From Dillenia suffruticosa (lineage: Eukaryota; Streptophyta; Magnoliopsida; Dilleniales; Dilleniaceae), in assembly GCA_033439265.1 (NCBI GenBank), contig JAVTVX010000031.1, forward strand, positions 10,091,501 to 10,155,500: a stretch of DNA of 64,000 bases, in the 5' to 3' direction. How positions within the stretch are numbered: the stretch's first letter is position 1; each line of letters starts with the position of its first letter. Below the pieces are notes generated by a model. The model worked only from the letters and a program-made list of their open reading frames with translations. It searched no databases and was not told the origin of the DNA. This document shows, one piece after another, positions 21,582-33,611 of this stretch. The translations under genes and the position numbers were made by a program.

Positions 21582-22280
21582 GGTGAGGATCAACATAAGC
21601 AATTGAAAGAATTCCACATTGTCTGTTCGAGTATGAAGCCCCAAGATGTGACCCAGGAACAGATAAAATTAATGGTCTTTCCCTTTTCCCTAAAAGATAA
21701 AGTGAAGGACCGGTTATTTTACCTACCTCTTGGTTCAATAAATACATGAAATAAAATGCAAAGATTATTTTCAAAAAAAAAATTTTGCTGCATCTAGGGC
21801 TGCCAACATCAGAAAGGAAATATGTGAGATCAAACAATTTAGCGGAGGACACTGTATGAATATTGGAAGAGGTTTAAGCAGCTTTGTGCTAGTTGCCCAT
21901 ATCATCAAATACCGGATCAGCTCTTGATTCAATATTTTTATGAAAGAATTCTATCCATAGATAGAAGTATAGTAGATGCAGACATTGGAGGAGTTTTGGT
22001 CAATAAAACATTGGAAGAGGCCAGATAGTTGATTTCAAATATGGTAGAAAATTCTCAACAATTTGGGATGAGAAGGGATCGAGCTACAAGACGTGTCAAT
22101 GAGGTAAGTCACTCAAATCTTAAAAATCAAATTTCGGAACTAATTGCTTTGGTTCGTCAGATAGCTACAGGGCAAATACAAGCAACCAAAGTTTGTGAAA
22201 TATGTTCAATTTCTGAATATCTGACAGATATATGTCCACCGTACAAGAAGATCTCACTCATTAAGCAAATGCCATAGGAG
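21582..22280 (+). pseudogene. gag: Athila-type gag pseudogene
   Basis: The frame reads QLKEFHIVCSSMKPQDVT, then EQIKLMVFPFSLKDKVKD and later RFKQLCASCPYHQIPDQLL, the well-known Gag core of this lineage. It continues with ISNMVENSQQFGMR. Stops follow LGSINT and a poly-A run at 21773-21783 shifts the frame. The product would be the capsid protein; this copy is dead. Confidence 0.78.
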
Positions 22281-22881
22281 GATTTTCTGGTCAATCTCAA
22301 TGTACGTATGATCCCTTCTCTAACTATTACAATTCTAAATGGAGAGATTATCCAAACTTGAACTATGGAAACCAAGGAGGATAGACAAGATATCTACTTC
22401 AACACTTCAACACTTCAACAGACCAACACCCGCACATGCACAACTTTTGAATTTTGGTATGTCTTTAGAGGATATAGTGAGAGCTCTTGCGACTAACACC
22501 TAACAAATTCAACAAGAAATGAGAACTAGTATACAGAATTTGAGAAATCAAATCACTCAATTGACGATCTCGCTTAGTAACTTGGAAGCTCGAATCTTAG
22601 GGAAACTATCTTCACAAATGATAGTAAATCCTAAAGAGAACGTTAGCGCAATAACGTTGAGAATGAGAACAAACTTCATTTGAGTTTTACTCCTAAGAAT
22701 ATGGATGAAGGGAAGGATATGGACAAGGAAGATGAATGCAAACATGAAAATTCAATTAAGATAACATCCAAGTCTTCTTGCCTAATGCTTTTAGTACAAT
22801 TATGCCACTTTTTCCTTGTAGGTTTGAGGAATACAAGATGGAAGAATACGAGAAGGAAGTAAGGAAATAAAAGATGATGAG

Positions 22882-23505
22882 ATGGGTGAGAATGTGTCTG
22901 ATATCATCAAGAGAACTCTACCCAAAAAGTGTGCGGATTTAGGTATGTTCACTCTACCTTGTGTTATTGGTAAGAAAAAAATAGAGCATGTCATACTAGA
23001 TTTAGGAGCATCTGTTAATATCACGTCTTACTCAATTTATTGTGCTCCGAAATTGGATTCCATAAAAGAAACTGGGGTTATTATTCAATTAGCTAACTAC
23101 TTTTATACTCATCCAGAGGGGATTGTTGAAGATGTTTTGGTATAGGTTAATGAATTAATTTTTTCAACTGATTTTTACATCTTAAAAATTGAAGGATATA
23201 CTATCATAGATTTATCTCCACTTCTATTAGGACGACCATTCATGAAGACGGAAAAAATTAAAATAAATGTGGATGTGGGTACTCTCTCCCTCAAGTTCGA
23301 CGGCAAAATTGTTAAATTTATTTTTTTTTTATCCTATGAAATACTCAAATGATTATCAATCAATTTGTTCTGTTGATATTTTTAATTTAATTATGCAGGA
23401 AATTTGTGAAAAAAAATGTGATATTGATTTTGAATTAAATGCACAATTAGATGTGGAAGGAAAATTATATGAGCCTCCCAAAGTGAAGTTTAAGCCTCTT
23501 TGAAG
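22882..23505 (+). pseudogene. Athila-type aspartic protease remnant
   Basis: The frame contains KKCADLGMFTLPCVIG, then the active-site motif as DLGASVN (usually D-[LS]-G-A) and, after one stop at 23143-23145, LLLGRPFMKT. This is the retropepsin-like protease between Gag and reverse transcriptase. After KVKFKPL the reverse transcriptase that should follow is missing and the 3' non-coding part starts. Confidence 0.7.
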
Positions 23506-24230
23506 AGAAACAAGTGGAGAACGTCGAGTATACAAACATTAAACAATTGCGCTTATTGGGAGGCAACCCGATATTTTTTTTTCTTGAGTTTGATTAGTTT
23601 GTTATTTGATTTCTTAATTAATTAGGGATACTTGATAAGTGTCATTAGTTTTTTCTTTTATTTTTTTTAGATATCTAAGAAGGAAAATTCTAAGAGTTGT
23701 ATTTATCAAAGTCAAGAAACAGAAGAGCAATTGAGACAAAAACAAGACAGAAGCAGTCCTCCATAAGGGTGCGATCGTGCGGTTTTCAAAATTGAAATTC
23801 AAAAGTTGGGCAGAAGCAGTCTTTCGCTTAAGGCGTGATAATGCAATTTTAGGTAAAAAATGGATATTCAAGCACTCGCCGACTTTGTGGGTTTTCAACT
23901 TCCATTCATGCCATCACCTTGAGAGAATTCTCTCACTCTTTATCATTTTTTACATTGTCCTACTTTGTAGATTAGTATATTTCATTTTTCTTTTCTTTCC
24001 TATCTTATTGTGTTAGGTGCTTTTCTGGGTTTTAGTTTCAATTGGGCTGGTTGTAGTTTCTTTAACATTGTACCTAAATTTCTTATTTTTTGCATACATC
24101 GAGGATAATGTAAAAAGAATTTACGAAAGGAAATTGGGTATAGAAGCAACCAAAAAAAATAAAAAGAAAAAACTTAATTCTAAAGATAATAATAGTAAAA
24201 AGATTTTTTTTTTATTTATTTGATAAATCA

Positions 24231-24854
24231 CTCAAAAATTGCTTACATAGATTATTATAAAGGTATTTGATTTGATTCAGAAATTATTTTACCGGAGAAT
24301 AAATAACTAATAATAATAATTGGTGACGATAATAAAATATTTTACCATTAAGCAAATTAAATCTCATAAATTTCCACTAAATCTCCTCCAATAGTTTCTT
24401 TTAAATGATAAAATAGATCAAAGAGAGTATTATAATTTGATAAAATTTTAAAATTGAAAGGATTGAATCAAAACGTAACTCTCTTCTTGTAAATCTTCAA
24501 ACTTAAGGAACTTATCGATCAGTTTTATTTTAATTCTATAAAATTAATTTTAGCAAAAAATAGATTTTTGAGTTAAAATTATGTATCTCTTCGCTAATTA
24601 AAGAAAAAGAGAACAATATTATTAATGTTATAAATTGTTGAAAGAGCTGAATCCAATAAGTAAATAAATGATATTAATCCCTCGGAGCCACCTTAGGACT
24701 TAAGGATCTTTTCAGTACAAAAGGCAAAAAATAGAGCAAAGGCTATATTAGTAATATTATCGATTATTGGAAGGGTTGAATCTGAACTTAATCCAATAAG
24801 TAAATAAATGATATCAATCCCTCGCATCAATCTTAGGACTTACGGATCTTTTTC
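24231..24854 (+). other. Upstream region of PP2-B gene 2
   Basis: From about 24358 this matches upstream sequence of gene 1 but lacks two stretches present there (about 760 and 360 bases). The tandem duplication marked by aagtaaataaatgatat is present at about 24610-24840. Bases 24231-24357 match nothing else that I recognise. Confidence 0.55.
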
Positions 24855-24863
24855 TATACAAAA
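24855..24863 (+). promoter_or_regulatory. Candidate TATA box of PP2-B gene 2
   Basis: TATACAAAA lies 82 bases before the ATG. The extra 20 bases compared with gene 1 come from a longer GA-repeat and gtgagaaggaaag in the 5' UTR. Confidence 0.4.
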
Positions 24864-24936
24864 GGGTGTGAAGCACAAGTTTATTCAGAACCCTGATTTA
24901 TTACACAGAGAGAGAGAGAGAGAGTGAGAAGGAAAG

Positions 24937-26285
24937 ATGGAGATGGAGATTCCATCAATGCCGAAGAAATGTATATCGAGCATACTATCGCTTACGAGTC
25001 CTGAAGATGCTATCAGGTTGTCCCTCGTTGCCTCCAATTTTCGCTCTGCTGCTGACTCCGACGCCGTTTGGGAGAAATTCCTGCCGTCAGAGTACAAGGA
25101 CCTCATCTCCAGAGCCGTTGATTTTTCGTCTTCTTCGCTGAATTTCGAGTCCAAGAAGGACCTGTATCTCCGGCTCTGCGATTCCCCTCTCTTGATTGAC
25201 GATGGGCAGTTGGTAAATATGCTCCAATTCATTTGAACGGCGGAAGATTGATCTTCATGGTCATGTCATTGTGCTTTCTTTGTGCTTCAGTTTAAGTGAA
25301 AAGGCTTTGAAATGTGGGCGCCTTTTTAAGCCGGAATCAAGGGACCATGATCTCCTACGCTGTTTGATGACTCTTTCCCTGTCCACTGTTTTGAACCCAT
25401 AATGAACCTACACTAGACGCACAAAACCCATAGTGATGGGAGAAGTAGATATTTATTAGTGATTTTCTTGTCTGTTGTAATACCCATGAATTATGATGGC
25501 TGCTTATCTTGTCTGTTATCTTGCTAAAAGTCTATGTGCATATCTAATTCTGGATTATGTTTGTCAGAGCTTTTGGTTGGACAAACAAACTGGGAAGAAA
25601 TGTTATATGATAGCACCAAGGGGTCTTCATATTTCATGGGGTGATACACCAGAAAACTGGCAATGGATTTCTATGCCTGAGTCTAGGTGAGTGTCTCTCT
25701 CATTCCATATGAACTTTCCCCTAGTTCTTCAACCATTATTTCAAATTGAACAATAGAATACTATATTTCATGAGAAACATTTTATAATTTTACCGTGGAA
25801 CTCTACAATCATCAAAAGTAATTGAATGGCGCAGATTTCCAGAGGTTGCAGCGCTATTATGTGTCTGTTGGTTAGAAATCCGGGGCCGCATAAAGAGTAG
25901 CTTCTTGTCACCCAAGACAACATATGCAGCTTACCTTGTCTTCAAGCTGGAAGATGACCATTATGGATTTACGTTAGATTATGAAGCTGCAGACGTATTT
26001 GTTGGCACTAAAGCATCAACATCTCAAACTCATAGTGCATTTTTGTGCCATGAGACAAGGCATCAGCAGGGTACTTGGGCACACGCGCCAATAGAAGATA
26101 TAAATCAAAAAATTGAGTATCCAAACAAAAGAAGTGATGGATGGTTTGAGGTTGAGTTGGGAGAAATTTTCATTAAAGGAGATGATGGGGATCTGGAGAT
26201 GAGCGTGTTGGAGACTAAAAGACTGCACTGGAAGAAAGGCCTTATTGTACAAGGGATTGAGGTTAGGCCGAAGAAGGGAAATTAA
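24937..26285 (+). CDS. PP2-B: F-box protein with PP2 lectin-like domain (gene 2)
   Basis: Exons 24937-25212, 25568-25686 and 25835-26285 have the same junctions and phases as gene 1 and give 281 residues. The F-box (MPKKCISSILSLTSPEDA) and the PP2 domain (SFWLDKQTGKKCYM, WGDTPENWQW, CWLEIRG, SDGWFEVELGE, KKGLIVQGIEVRPK) are complete. It keeps the loop QGTWAHAPIED that gene 1 has shortened. Expected role: substrate receptor of an SCF ubiquitin ligase. The sequence is very close to gene 1, so the duplication is fairly recent; intron 1 and the proximal promoter differ by indels. No disabling lesion is seen. Confidence 0.9.
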
Positions 26286-27240
26286 GTTGTTGTGGTAAGT
26301 CCAATTGGCAATGTTGATCTTTAAAGTAGGAATTATTTTTCATAATTCAGTATTGTTCAAAGGCCCTTTGGTCTATTAGATGGAAAACTATATCTTTACA
26401 GTATTGAGAATGAAAATGTTGATGTACTTGTCTGTATGGAATAAATTGCTGAAAAAGATGTCTTTGACCTGATAGTTTTAAAAGTTGCATGCTGGATGAT
26501 GCGGCAAATCGGCATTTGTGTCATCATAGACGTGCCGATGCTAGAAGTAGATTGAAGAAATTATGGAAAATAACTGCAAGAACAAATTTGTGACTATTTC
26601 AAAGACTAAAATTGCGAGAACATGATAGGTGCCAGTAGTCGGAATATTAGTACAATTCATGCATATCATTTCTGTCAATCTTCAAATGGAATATGCTTGT
26701 GTTTAGGTGATATGTGATTTTTACCCCCAATGACAAATATCTGTGTTGGTCAAAGTCCAAACATGATATTCCTGCCTTTGAAAAGACATATTCTCAGGGT
26801 GATGGCATTTTGCTAAGCTTGTTGTGAGGCAGATGTGATACCAATGCTAATGGCTTGGGTCTGAACTGTAGGTTTGCATTCCAAATTCCACGATTTTTTG
26901 ATCTACTTGATACATCGATCCATGGCTCATAGGCGGGGATCAGAAATGGATGTTGGTATTGTTTTCGTCTTTCTAGGTATTACCATAATGGCCAACACCT
27001 TAATTTGATTAATAACTAATTGGCCATAAGCCTAAAAGATGCTATAAAAGAATTTATTGCCTACGATCGAATGAAAATTTTATATAAGAAGTTAAAACGC
27101 TTAATAAAATATTACAAGAGGCCCCGTTAAATTTGGCAGTCTATTTCAATATTCATTTTAAGGACTGATTATGGGTTCAATAGAACAATGCGGGTCTTTA
27201 TCACATTAAAGATTTATGAGATTTGAGAATCAACAAGCAC
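26286..27240 (+). other. Downstream region of PP2-B gene 2
   Basis: It is homologous to 7677-8634 throughout and contains no gene. The homology stops at caagcacatga (about 27238), where element B sequence begins. Confidence 0.65.
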
Positions 27241-28489
27241 ATGAGGGCATTTTTATCCGTCACGAGATCACAACTTATGCGATCTTCTATATCACTATAC
27301 TGGATTTTCATACATAATTGGGTGTCGTGCGATTGGTGAGTACACCTGCAAACAAAAACTTTTCGATACACATATTAGGATGATCAATGAGTCACCGTTA
27401 GTCTGAAAAAGTCTTGCTGTACCTCAAACCCAACACAATTACATCCATCGAGTCACTTTCCTCATTGAAAATGATCCCCAATATGTGCTCAAATGCGTAT
27501 TCACTATCACGCTTATATCCCAACGTGAATAAACGTAACAGACCGGTCAGTGAATACAATACAACGATATAATGTAAATTGTCTTCCTTTCCTAAACTCG
27601 AATCCATCGGTCTCAATTCAGCTGCTTTTCTAAACCTGCCCTTTAGATCTCAATTTATCTTCCGGGTAATAGGTAAATGGATTAAAGTAACAAATACTGA
27701 ATCAAGACTTCTAAAGACAGCCGAAAGTAAATAAGGATACCAGAGATCCCATCTAATGGATCTCGGGACTCACACAGTAGGAACGGAGATCATGACTAGA
27801 TCATTGTCTTATTTAATAACTCCTACTATCTCTAATCGTCTATCACACGCGGCATGAAACGCGTGCCACATATTAATCATTCATTCCTCAGAAGGGCATA
27901 TGTTAGATTTTTCTAACACTATGCAAATACGAGACTCAGTCTACACATAAAATTTTACCCAGAAATCTCAGAGAGAGTGTCCCAAAGATAATATCACTAT
28001 CGCAGGTGATATCTGAAATCTCAAATCTGACTACACACAGGCAAATGGATGTGGGTATTCCATATCGGTCATATCTCAGATGACCTTGTCTTGAACACAT
28101 ATCATAGCGACTTTTATTCTAGCTGGGCCACTTTCAATACCTCTTACGACTATAAACTCTCTCATCTCCGCTCACTCAGAGTTGGAGGTGGTCGCTCGTG
28201 TGAGAGAATCGACTTCGCGTGCCTGACATATCTTTTATCACATAAAAATATATATGATATAAAAATGTGCATTATTTAAGGAAAAATTATAACCCAAGTG
28301 CGATTGAATAATGCACAAAATCACATATATATCAAGGTAATAAGCATTACATCATCAACTTAGTACAAAATAAGAAATGTCAAAATATTTCCAAACCCAA
28401 TAACTCTCTATGTGTTACAAATGAGTCTCTAGCGATAGGTTTGGTAAAGGGGTCAGCCATCATACTGTGTGTCAAGGTGTACTTGACAG

Positions 28490-29160
28490 TCATTTCACCC
28501 TTCTCGATGATGTCTCTAACAAAATTATAACTGGTGTCGATATGTTTAGTTCTACTATGATACTTAGGGTCTCGGGTAAAGCTATAGCGGCCTGATTATT
28601 ATAGTAGATTATCATCGGTCTCCCACTATCAGTCACAACCCCTAAGTTATCTAATAATCTCTGGAGCCAAACACTCTCCTGAATTATGACTAAGCAAACC
28701 ACAAACTCAGCCTCCATCGTGATAGAGCTACACAGGTCTGTTTTTTGCTGCTCCAAGAAATGACACCATCGTGATCGAGGATTTTCCTAATGTAGGTCTC
28801 TTGTGAAAGAGTCAATATTCTTCTCGAGCGATCCCTTTGGATCTTAACTTCAAGGATGAACTCAGTTTCACTCATATCTTTCATGTCGAAACTCGATGAC
28901 AACCATACCTTGATCGTCATCAGATACTCAATGTTGTTCTTAGTCAACATTATATCGTCCACATATAAGGACATGATTACAAAAGAGTCATTAGATCGTA
29001 TCAGATAGACACAATGATCCTCCTCGATCATTGAAAAACCATAAGATATCACATTTTCGTAAAATCTCAGGTACCACCGCTTGAATGATTGTTTCAGGCC
29101 ATATATCGACTTCCGAAGTCGACAGATTGTATCTTATGACCTACTAGAATGAACTCAAAG
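28490..29160 (-). pseudogene. Reverse transcriptase/RNase H remnant of element B
   Basis: The reverse-transcriptase active site is visible as LYVDDIMLT, with MISYGFSMIEEDHCVYLIRS before it and MKDMSETEF after it. Then ILD runs straight into GVISWSSKKQTC of RNase H, so about 150 residues between them are deleted. A frameshift follows, and the remainder (TMEAEFVVCLVIIQESVWL) is in another frame. Confidence 0.8.
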
Positions 29161-29505
29161 GGCTACTCTATGTAGATCTCCTCATCTAGGTTTCTGTTAA
29201 GGAAAGCGGTCTTCACATCCATCTGATACAACTCTAAATCCATGCTTGCGACAATCGCCAAAAGTAAACGGATCGATATAAATTTGACTACAGGAGAGAA
29301 AGTCTACTCGTAGTCAATGCCCTTTTTCTGTGTGTAACCTTTGGCTACTAGATGGGCCTTGTATCTCTCTACCGATCCATCGGCCTTTTATTTTGATTTT
29401 GAGAACCCACTTGTTCCCAATGGCCTTTCTCTCCTCAAGTAGGTCAACTAGGTCTTAGACCCCGTTGACTCTCATAGATTCCATCTCTTCCTTCATGGCC
29501 TCTAA

Positions 29506-30560
29506 CTATTGGTCCTTCATAGGACTCTCGAGAGTTTCCTCAAAGGTTCGAGGTTTCTCATTATCCTCGGGAGTCATGATGAGGATCTCATCCTCAATCG
29601 AAAAAAGACATCGGAGTATATATCCCTGACTACTCCTACGAGGAGAAGGAGCCTTCTTATCTCGAGATGGACTACTCCCATTAGAACAAAGATCCGTTAT
29701 AGGCTCATGGATCCTGCCACTGGGCTTAATTGGGCCGTTAGGCTCACCCATCTCATAAAAGATAAAATCTTAGTCGATTTCGCCTTTTTTAGGGAAATCA
29801 TTTTCTAGGAACGTAGCATTATGAGATTCGATCTCAGAGACCGTGCCATCCGGACGTTCACCTAGGAATACATGTCCTTTAGAGTGTTCGGAGTACCTTA
29901 TGAAAATACACTTCTTTCCCACGGGCCTAACTTGCCTTGTGGGTGCGAGGAATCGTGAATGCATGTGGCATAACCCCATGGTCTCAAATGGCTAAGGTCA
30001 GTCTACCTCCCTGTCCAAAGCTCGTATGAGGTACTAACTATGGATTTCGTTGGAACACGGTTGAGAACGTAGGCAGCAGTCAACAATGCATCTCCCCAAT
30101 CGGAATAGCCAAGTTGGCATGCGCCATCATCGATCTCACCATCTCCAACGGAGTCCTGTTCCTCCTCTCGGCTACCCCGTTCTAATAGGGAGTAGTAGGA
30201 ACAATCAGTTGTCTCGTAATGCCCTTCTCGAAACAGAGTTGTTTAAACTCTTTAAACAAATACTCGCGCTCTCGATCGGTTCTAAGAGTCTTGACTCTCA
30301 AGTCTAACTGATTTTCCATCTCGCTAATAAATCTCCTGAAACAATCTAATACCTCAAACTTGTGCGAGATCAGGTAGACGTAACCTAAATGCGTGTAATC
30401 GTCTATAAACGTAATGAAATACGTGGCTCCGTTTCAGGTTCTCACATTCATAGGTCTACAAATATCATAGTGGATCAATTGCAATGGGGTCCCAGCCCTC
30501 ATTGCCTTTCCAAATGGTTTTCTTATCGCTTTGCCGGTTAGACAAAACTCATATAGGGGC
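29506..30560 (-). pseudogene. Integrase C-terminus and linker of element B
   Basis: Fragments at 29770-29979 (VGKKCIFIRYSEHSKGHVFL) and 29506-29751 (Ser/Pro/Arg-rich linker) are the part between integrase and reverse transcriptase. Bases 30000-30560 hold the integrase core with stops and frameshifts. The order agrees with element C. Confidence 0.7.
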
Positions 30561-30573
30561 AACTCGACCTGAG

Positions 30574-31008
30574 TTAGTGGGTCCAAAGGCCACTCGCTGC
30601 CAACCGGTTCATTCTCTCTTGCCCTATGTGGCCAAGTCTACTATGCCATACAAAAACATCATTAACTACACTATCAGATGTATACACAGTAGAAGAGAAA
30701 TCAGAAATTTCATTAAAGGAAACCAAATCTAACGCATAAAATCCGTCATTGACCAAACCAGTACATAAAACAGAGTTATCGTACATGACAGAAACACTCA
30801 AATTTCTAAAAATGATAGAGTATCCTAAATGATTTAAACAGAGGACAGATACAAGATTCCGCCGAATCTCGAGAGCATACAGCACATCATGCAGGTATAG
30901 GACTTGGTTATTTCGCAGCATCAGCTTGCATGTACCAATCCCCTGCACAACCACAAATGCTCCGTTCTCCACGAAACTCCACATATGCACTTCTGTCTTG
31001 AGATACAT
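30574..31008 (-). pseudogene. Protease end and pre-integrase of element B
   Basis: A 144-codon open piece includes VQGIGTCKLMLRNNQ with LHDVLYALEIRRNLVSV (protease C-terminal region) and VFVWHSRLGHIGQERMNRL, the zinc-binding pre-integrase motif (H-x4-H). It is open only locally. Confidence 0.8.
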
Positions 31009-31049
31009 GATCGGTGGCTCTTGAGTCTACAATCCACAAAGAAGAAGAT

Positions 31050-31800
31050 TTAGTAAGTATCACAGTGGATGAAACATAACTCATACCATGTAAAGAAGAA
31101 TGACATACATTTCGCTTGCCACACTTGCGAGCGAAATGTCCAAATTTGCCACAAACGTAGTATTAAGCGTTTTTGCCCTCTATCCACGGTTTTCGCTAAT
31201 AGCTTCCTCTTAACCTGGCTAGATTTCTTGTCATGCTTGCGCCATTTACGCTTGACGCCCTTGGAGCCCTTACTCGACTCCGCCACATGAGCATGAGCAG
31301 AAACAGACCTACCTACCTCCTGGCGCTCCTCCTCGAGCTCACAATGCCTACACACGTCCATGAAAGTACAAATACTTTCAGTATGCGTGAGATAGGTCTT
31401 TACCATATCCCAAGAGTCAGGCAAGAACTGGATCACCTCCAACACCTGAAGCTTATCAAACATAGGCTCCCCCATATTCTTTAAAGAAGCGAACATACTC
31501 GACATATGCATGAAATACTGTTTCATAGTATGATCGGGTCTTTTTTTTTAAGTGATGAACCTATAGGTCAGCATCCTCAGCTTAGGAGTTGATCGGGAGC
31601 CGAGGTGCTCTCTCAGAGCATCTCAAACCGTCATCGTAGTAGGATACTGCTCATACACCGGAATCAAATCATCGTGCATGCTGCTAAAGAGGATTGCCCT
31701 ATCTTGGCCATCCTTCCTTTTCCATGCACAATACGCCTGCTCATTCAGTTTCGCCTGAGGCGTATCACCCACCCCGGGGTCTGTCATCTCGTGTAATAGG
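31050..31800 (-). pseudogene. gag: Copia gag remnant of element B
   Basis: The open piece 31050-31526 includes LKNMGEPMFDKLQVLEVIQF, DSWDMVKTYLTHTESI and HCELEEERQEVGRS, a typical Copia UBN2-type Gag core, then a Lys/Arg-rich tail. The zinc knuckle is broken (GKFGHFAR can still be made out in another frame around 31115-31150). The N-terminal part is out of frame upstream to about 31800. Confidence 0.75.
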
Positions 31801-32099
31801 ACCTCCACTAAGTCCTACTCCTCGAAAACAAACTAAACTTTACGGTGCTAATCTCATAGTTGTTACCGTCCAGCTTGTCTCCCTTAACAAGATTAAGTAC
31901 GATACTTCTCGTCGCAACCATAATCTCTGTCACACAGAAAGAAAGAGATATCAGTGACTAATAATATTTATTCTCACAATCTCGTGCACCCAACGAATCA
32001 TCAAGTCCAAAATGATTCGAGTATTGTCCCCAAAGCGAGCGTATGGATCAACGGACACATACACCATAACCCGGGATCTCATCTCACTATTTAGACTTG

Positions 32100-33151
32100 G
32101 ATTCGGGGCACAAAATCTTACAAATAGTTATAAATATGGACATAGGACGCTTAGAAAATTGCAAAAATTTAATTTTGGACGACCTGACTCACCGCCGAGA
32201 TCCCCACGCGCCGCCACTCGCCAGCGGCGCGTCTACAAGCCCTTCCACGTGCCTCCACGCGTTGGGAGGAGCCTGGCTCACGCGCCAGACTCACGGCGCG
32301 CCTCACACTCTCCGCCACACTCTTGGCACGGCTCGACTCACGCATGCCCAGTCGCAGCACGAGACTTACGCGCCCTCACGTGCGGAGCAGGTATGCCGGG
32401 TAGGCGACCGGGTTGGTCAACTGGTCGGGTCAACCTGACCGTCGGATCCGACCCGACCGTGTCGGTTCATGGGTCGGAGCGGGTCAGGCTCCGACCCGAT
32501 CCTAGTCCATACCGCTTCACGCACCTGACTCGTGCGTGAAGTACATGTGCCCGCGTGTTGGCATCTGACGCGCCTCTCCGCGTGTGTCCTCCACGAGCCC
32601 GGGGGTTTGGGTGTCTTCTTCCTCACCCGACGGGCCTACAGCCGGGTTTTTTGACCCAATTCTCTGAAAACCTATTTTCGACTAATTTTTCACGGCAATT
32701 TGTACCAGAAAATATATTTGAACTTCCCAAAAATATTCTAAACTCATTGTTTTGGGAGATTCAAGCTCTAAACACGGCAAATCGCCCTCCGTGACCTCGC
32801 CGAACCTAATTTTCGGCAACCACTCAATGCAAAATGCATGTCAAATTGTATATCAATGCACATGGAACACAAATATGCCATTTATTTAGATCAAAAAACC
32901 CTTTACATGGACAGATCTAGGGTTTTAAGTTCTGAGCACCCTTTGGACCGAAAACTTTGGCCTACTTTTAATGGTCAAAATGTACTCCAAAAGTTCAAAA
33001 AAAAATATATTTATGACCTACGTAAGATGGGCAACTTCATGGTATAATCGAATTCATGAAACTTATCCGTGATCCGAACCCCAAATTTTCAACCCCATAT
33101 TTTTTATACCCAAAAATATTCTGAAAATTATTTAATAAATCTAACCCTATC
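32100..33151 (-). other. GC-rich untranslated leader of element B
   Basis: Between the primer site and gag lies a stretch, 32190-32660, that is far more GC- and CpG-rich than anything nearby. It contains a perfect inverted repeat, ACGCGCCGC at 32206-32214 and GCGGCGCGT at 32224-32232, with a 9-base loop. The long open frames across it on either strand have no known domain and are probably due to base composition. Confidence 0.65.
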
Positions 33152-33163
33152 GCTCTGATACCA
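33152..33163 (-). promoter_or_regulatory. Primer-binding site of element B
   Basis: The minus strand reads TGGTATCAGAGC, complementary to initiator tRNA-Met. Confidence 0.85.
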
Positions 33164-33167
33164 ATAT

Positions 33168-33611
33168 TGGATTTATGTGCACACACACATGCGGAAGCGT
33201 GACTAATTTTTGGAATCGTTAAAGACTAGGTTTTTCGGACATATCTCAATGAGTAGATTGCAAGAAATTCGGGAAATCACGAGCTTTTATACGAACGACC
33301 TCACCGTCGGGATGATAGTCACGGAAATCGAATTATCACCACAGTACCACGACGCCACAATCGAAATCCGGTGATGAAAACGGCACAAAAAATTCTCTAC
33401 ACAGAATTTTCTCTAGTACTCTCTCTCAAGGAGATATTTTCTCTCTCAATTGTGCCGTCATGACCATGGTGAGAACTTTAAGGTTTTTTGCCCTAGTTTC
33501 CTAATCCTTCGTAACTACATATGGTAGGAAATTCAAATTCCATCAATTACCATTTGAGAATATGGAAGGTGAAATAATTCTCATTTTCATATATGGGAAA
33601 ATGCCCCAACA
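33168..33611 (-). repeat. 5' LTR of element B
   Basis: It begins TGGATTTATG beside the primer site and ends CCCCAACA, paralleling the TTCCAACA end of element A. Length about 444 bases. There is no partner LTR to confirm the edges. Confidence 0.65.

Larger units (their letters stand above)
20145..24230 (+). mobile_element. Decayed Athila-like Ty3/gypsy element
   Basis: Order on the + strand: LTR (20145 to about 21347), a worn primer site, gag, protease, then a short non-coding 3' part. The sequence gtcgagtatacaaacattaa with ttgggaggcaaccc at 23525-23571 and the catcgaggataatg at about 24099 match, as I remember them, sequence typical of the 3' internal part of plant Athila-type elements. Reverse transcriptase, RNase H and integrase are absent, and no 3' LTR is found before gene 2. 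The element therefore suffered large deletions. The right edge is approximate. Confidence 0.68.
27241..33611 (-). mobile_element. Copia-type element B, lacking its 3' LTR
   Basis: From right to left it has a 444-base 5' LTR, a tRNA-Met primer site, a GC-rich leader, gag, protease, pre-integrase, broken integrase, linker, reverse transcriptase and RNase H, then 3' internal sequence parallel to element A. The 3' LTR and polypurine tract that should lie left of 27241 are gone. The reading frames are broken in many places. Confidence 0.85.

Noticed and set aside
32012..32539. 175-codon + strand open frame in GC-rich DNA
   Set aside because: It is antisense to the leader of element B. High GC removes stop codons, and overlapping frames on both strands are equally open. 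No known domain.
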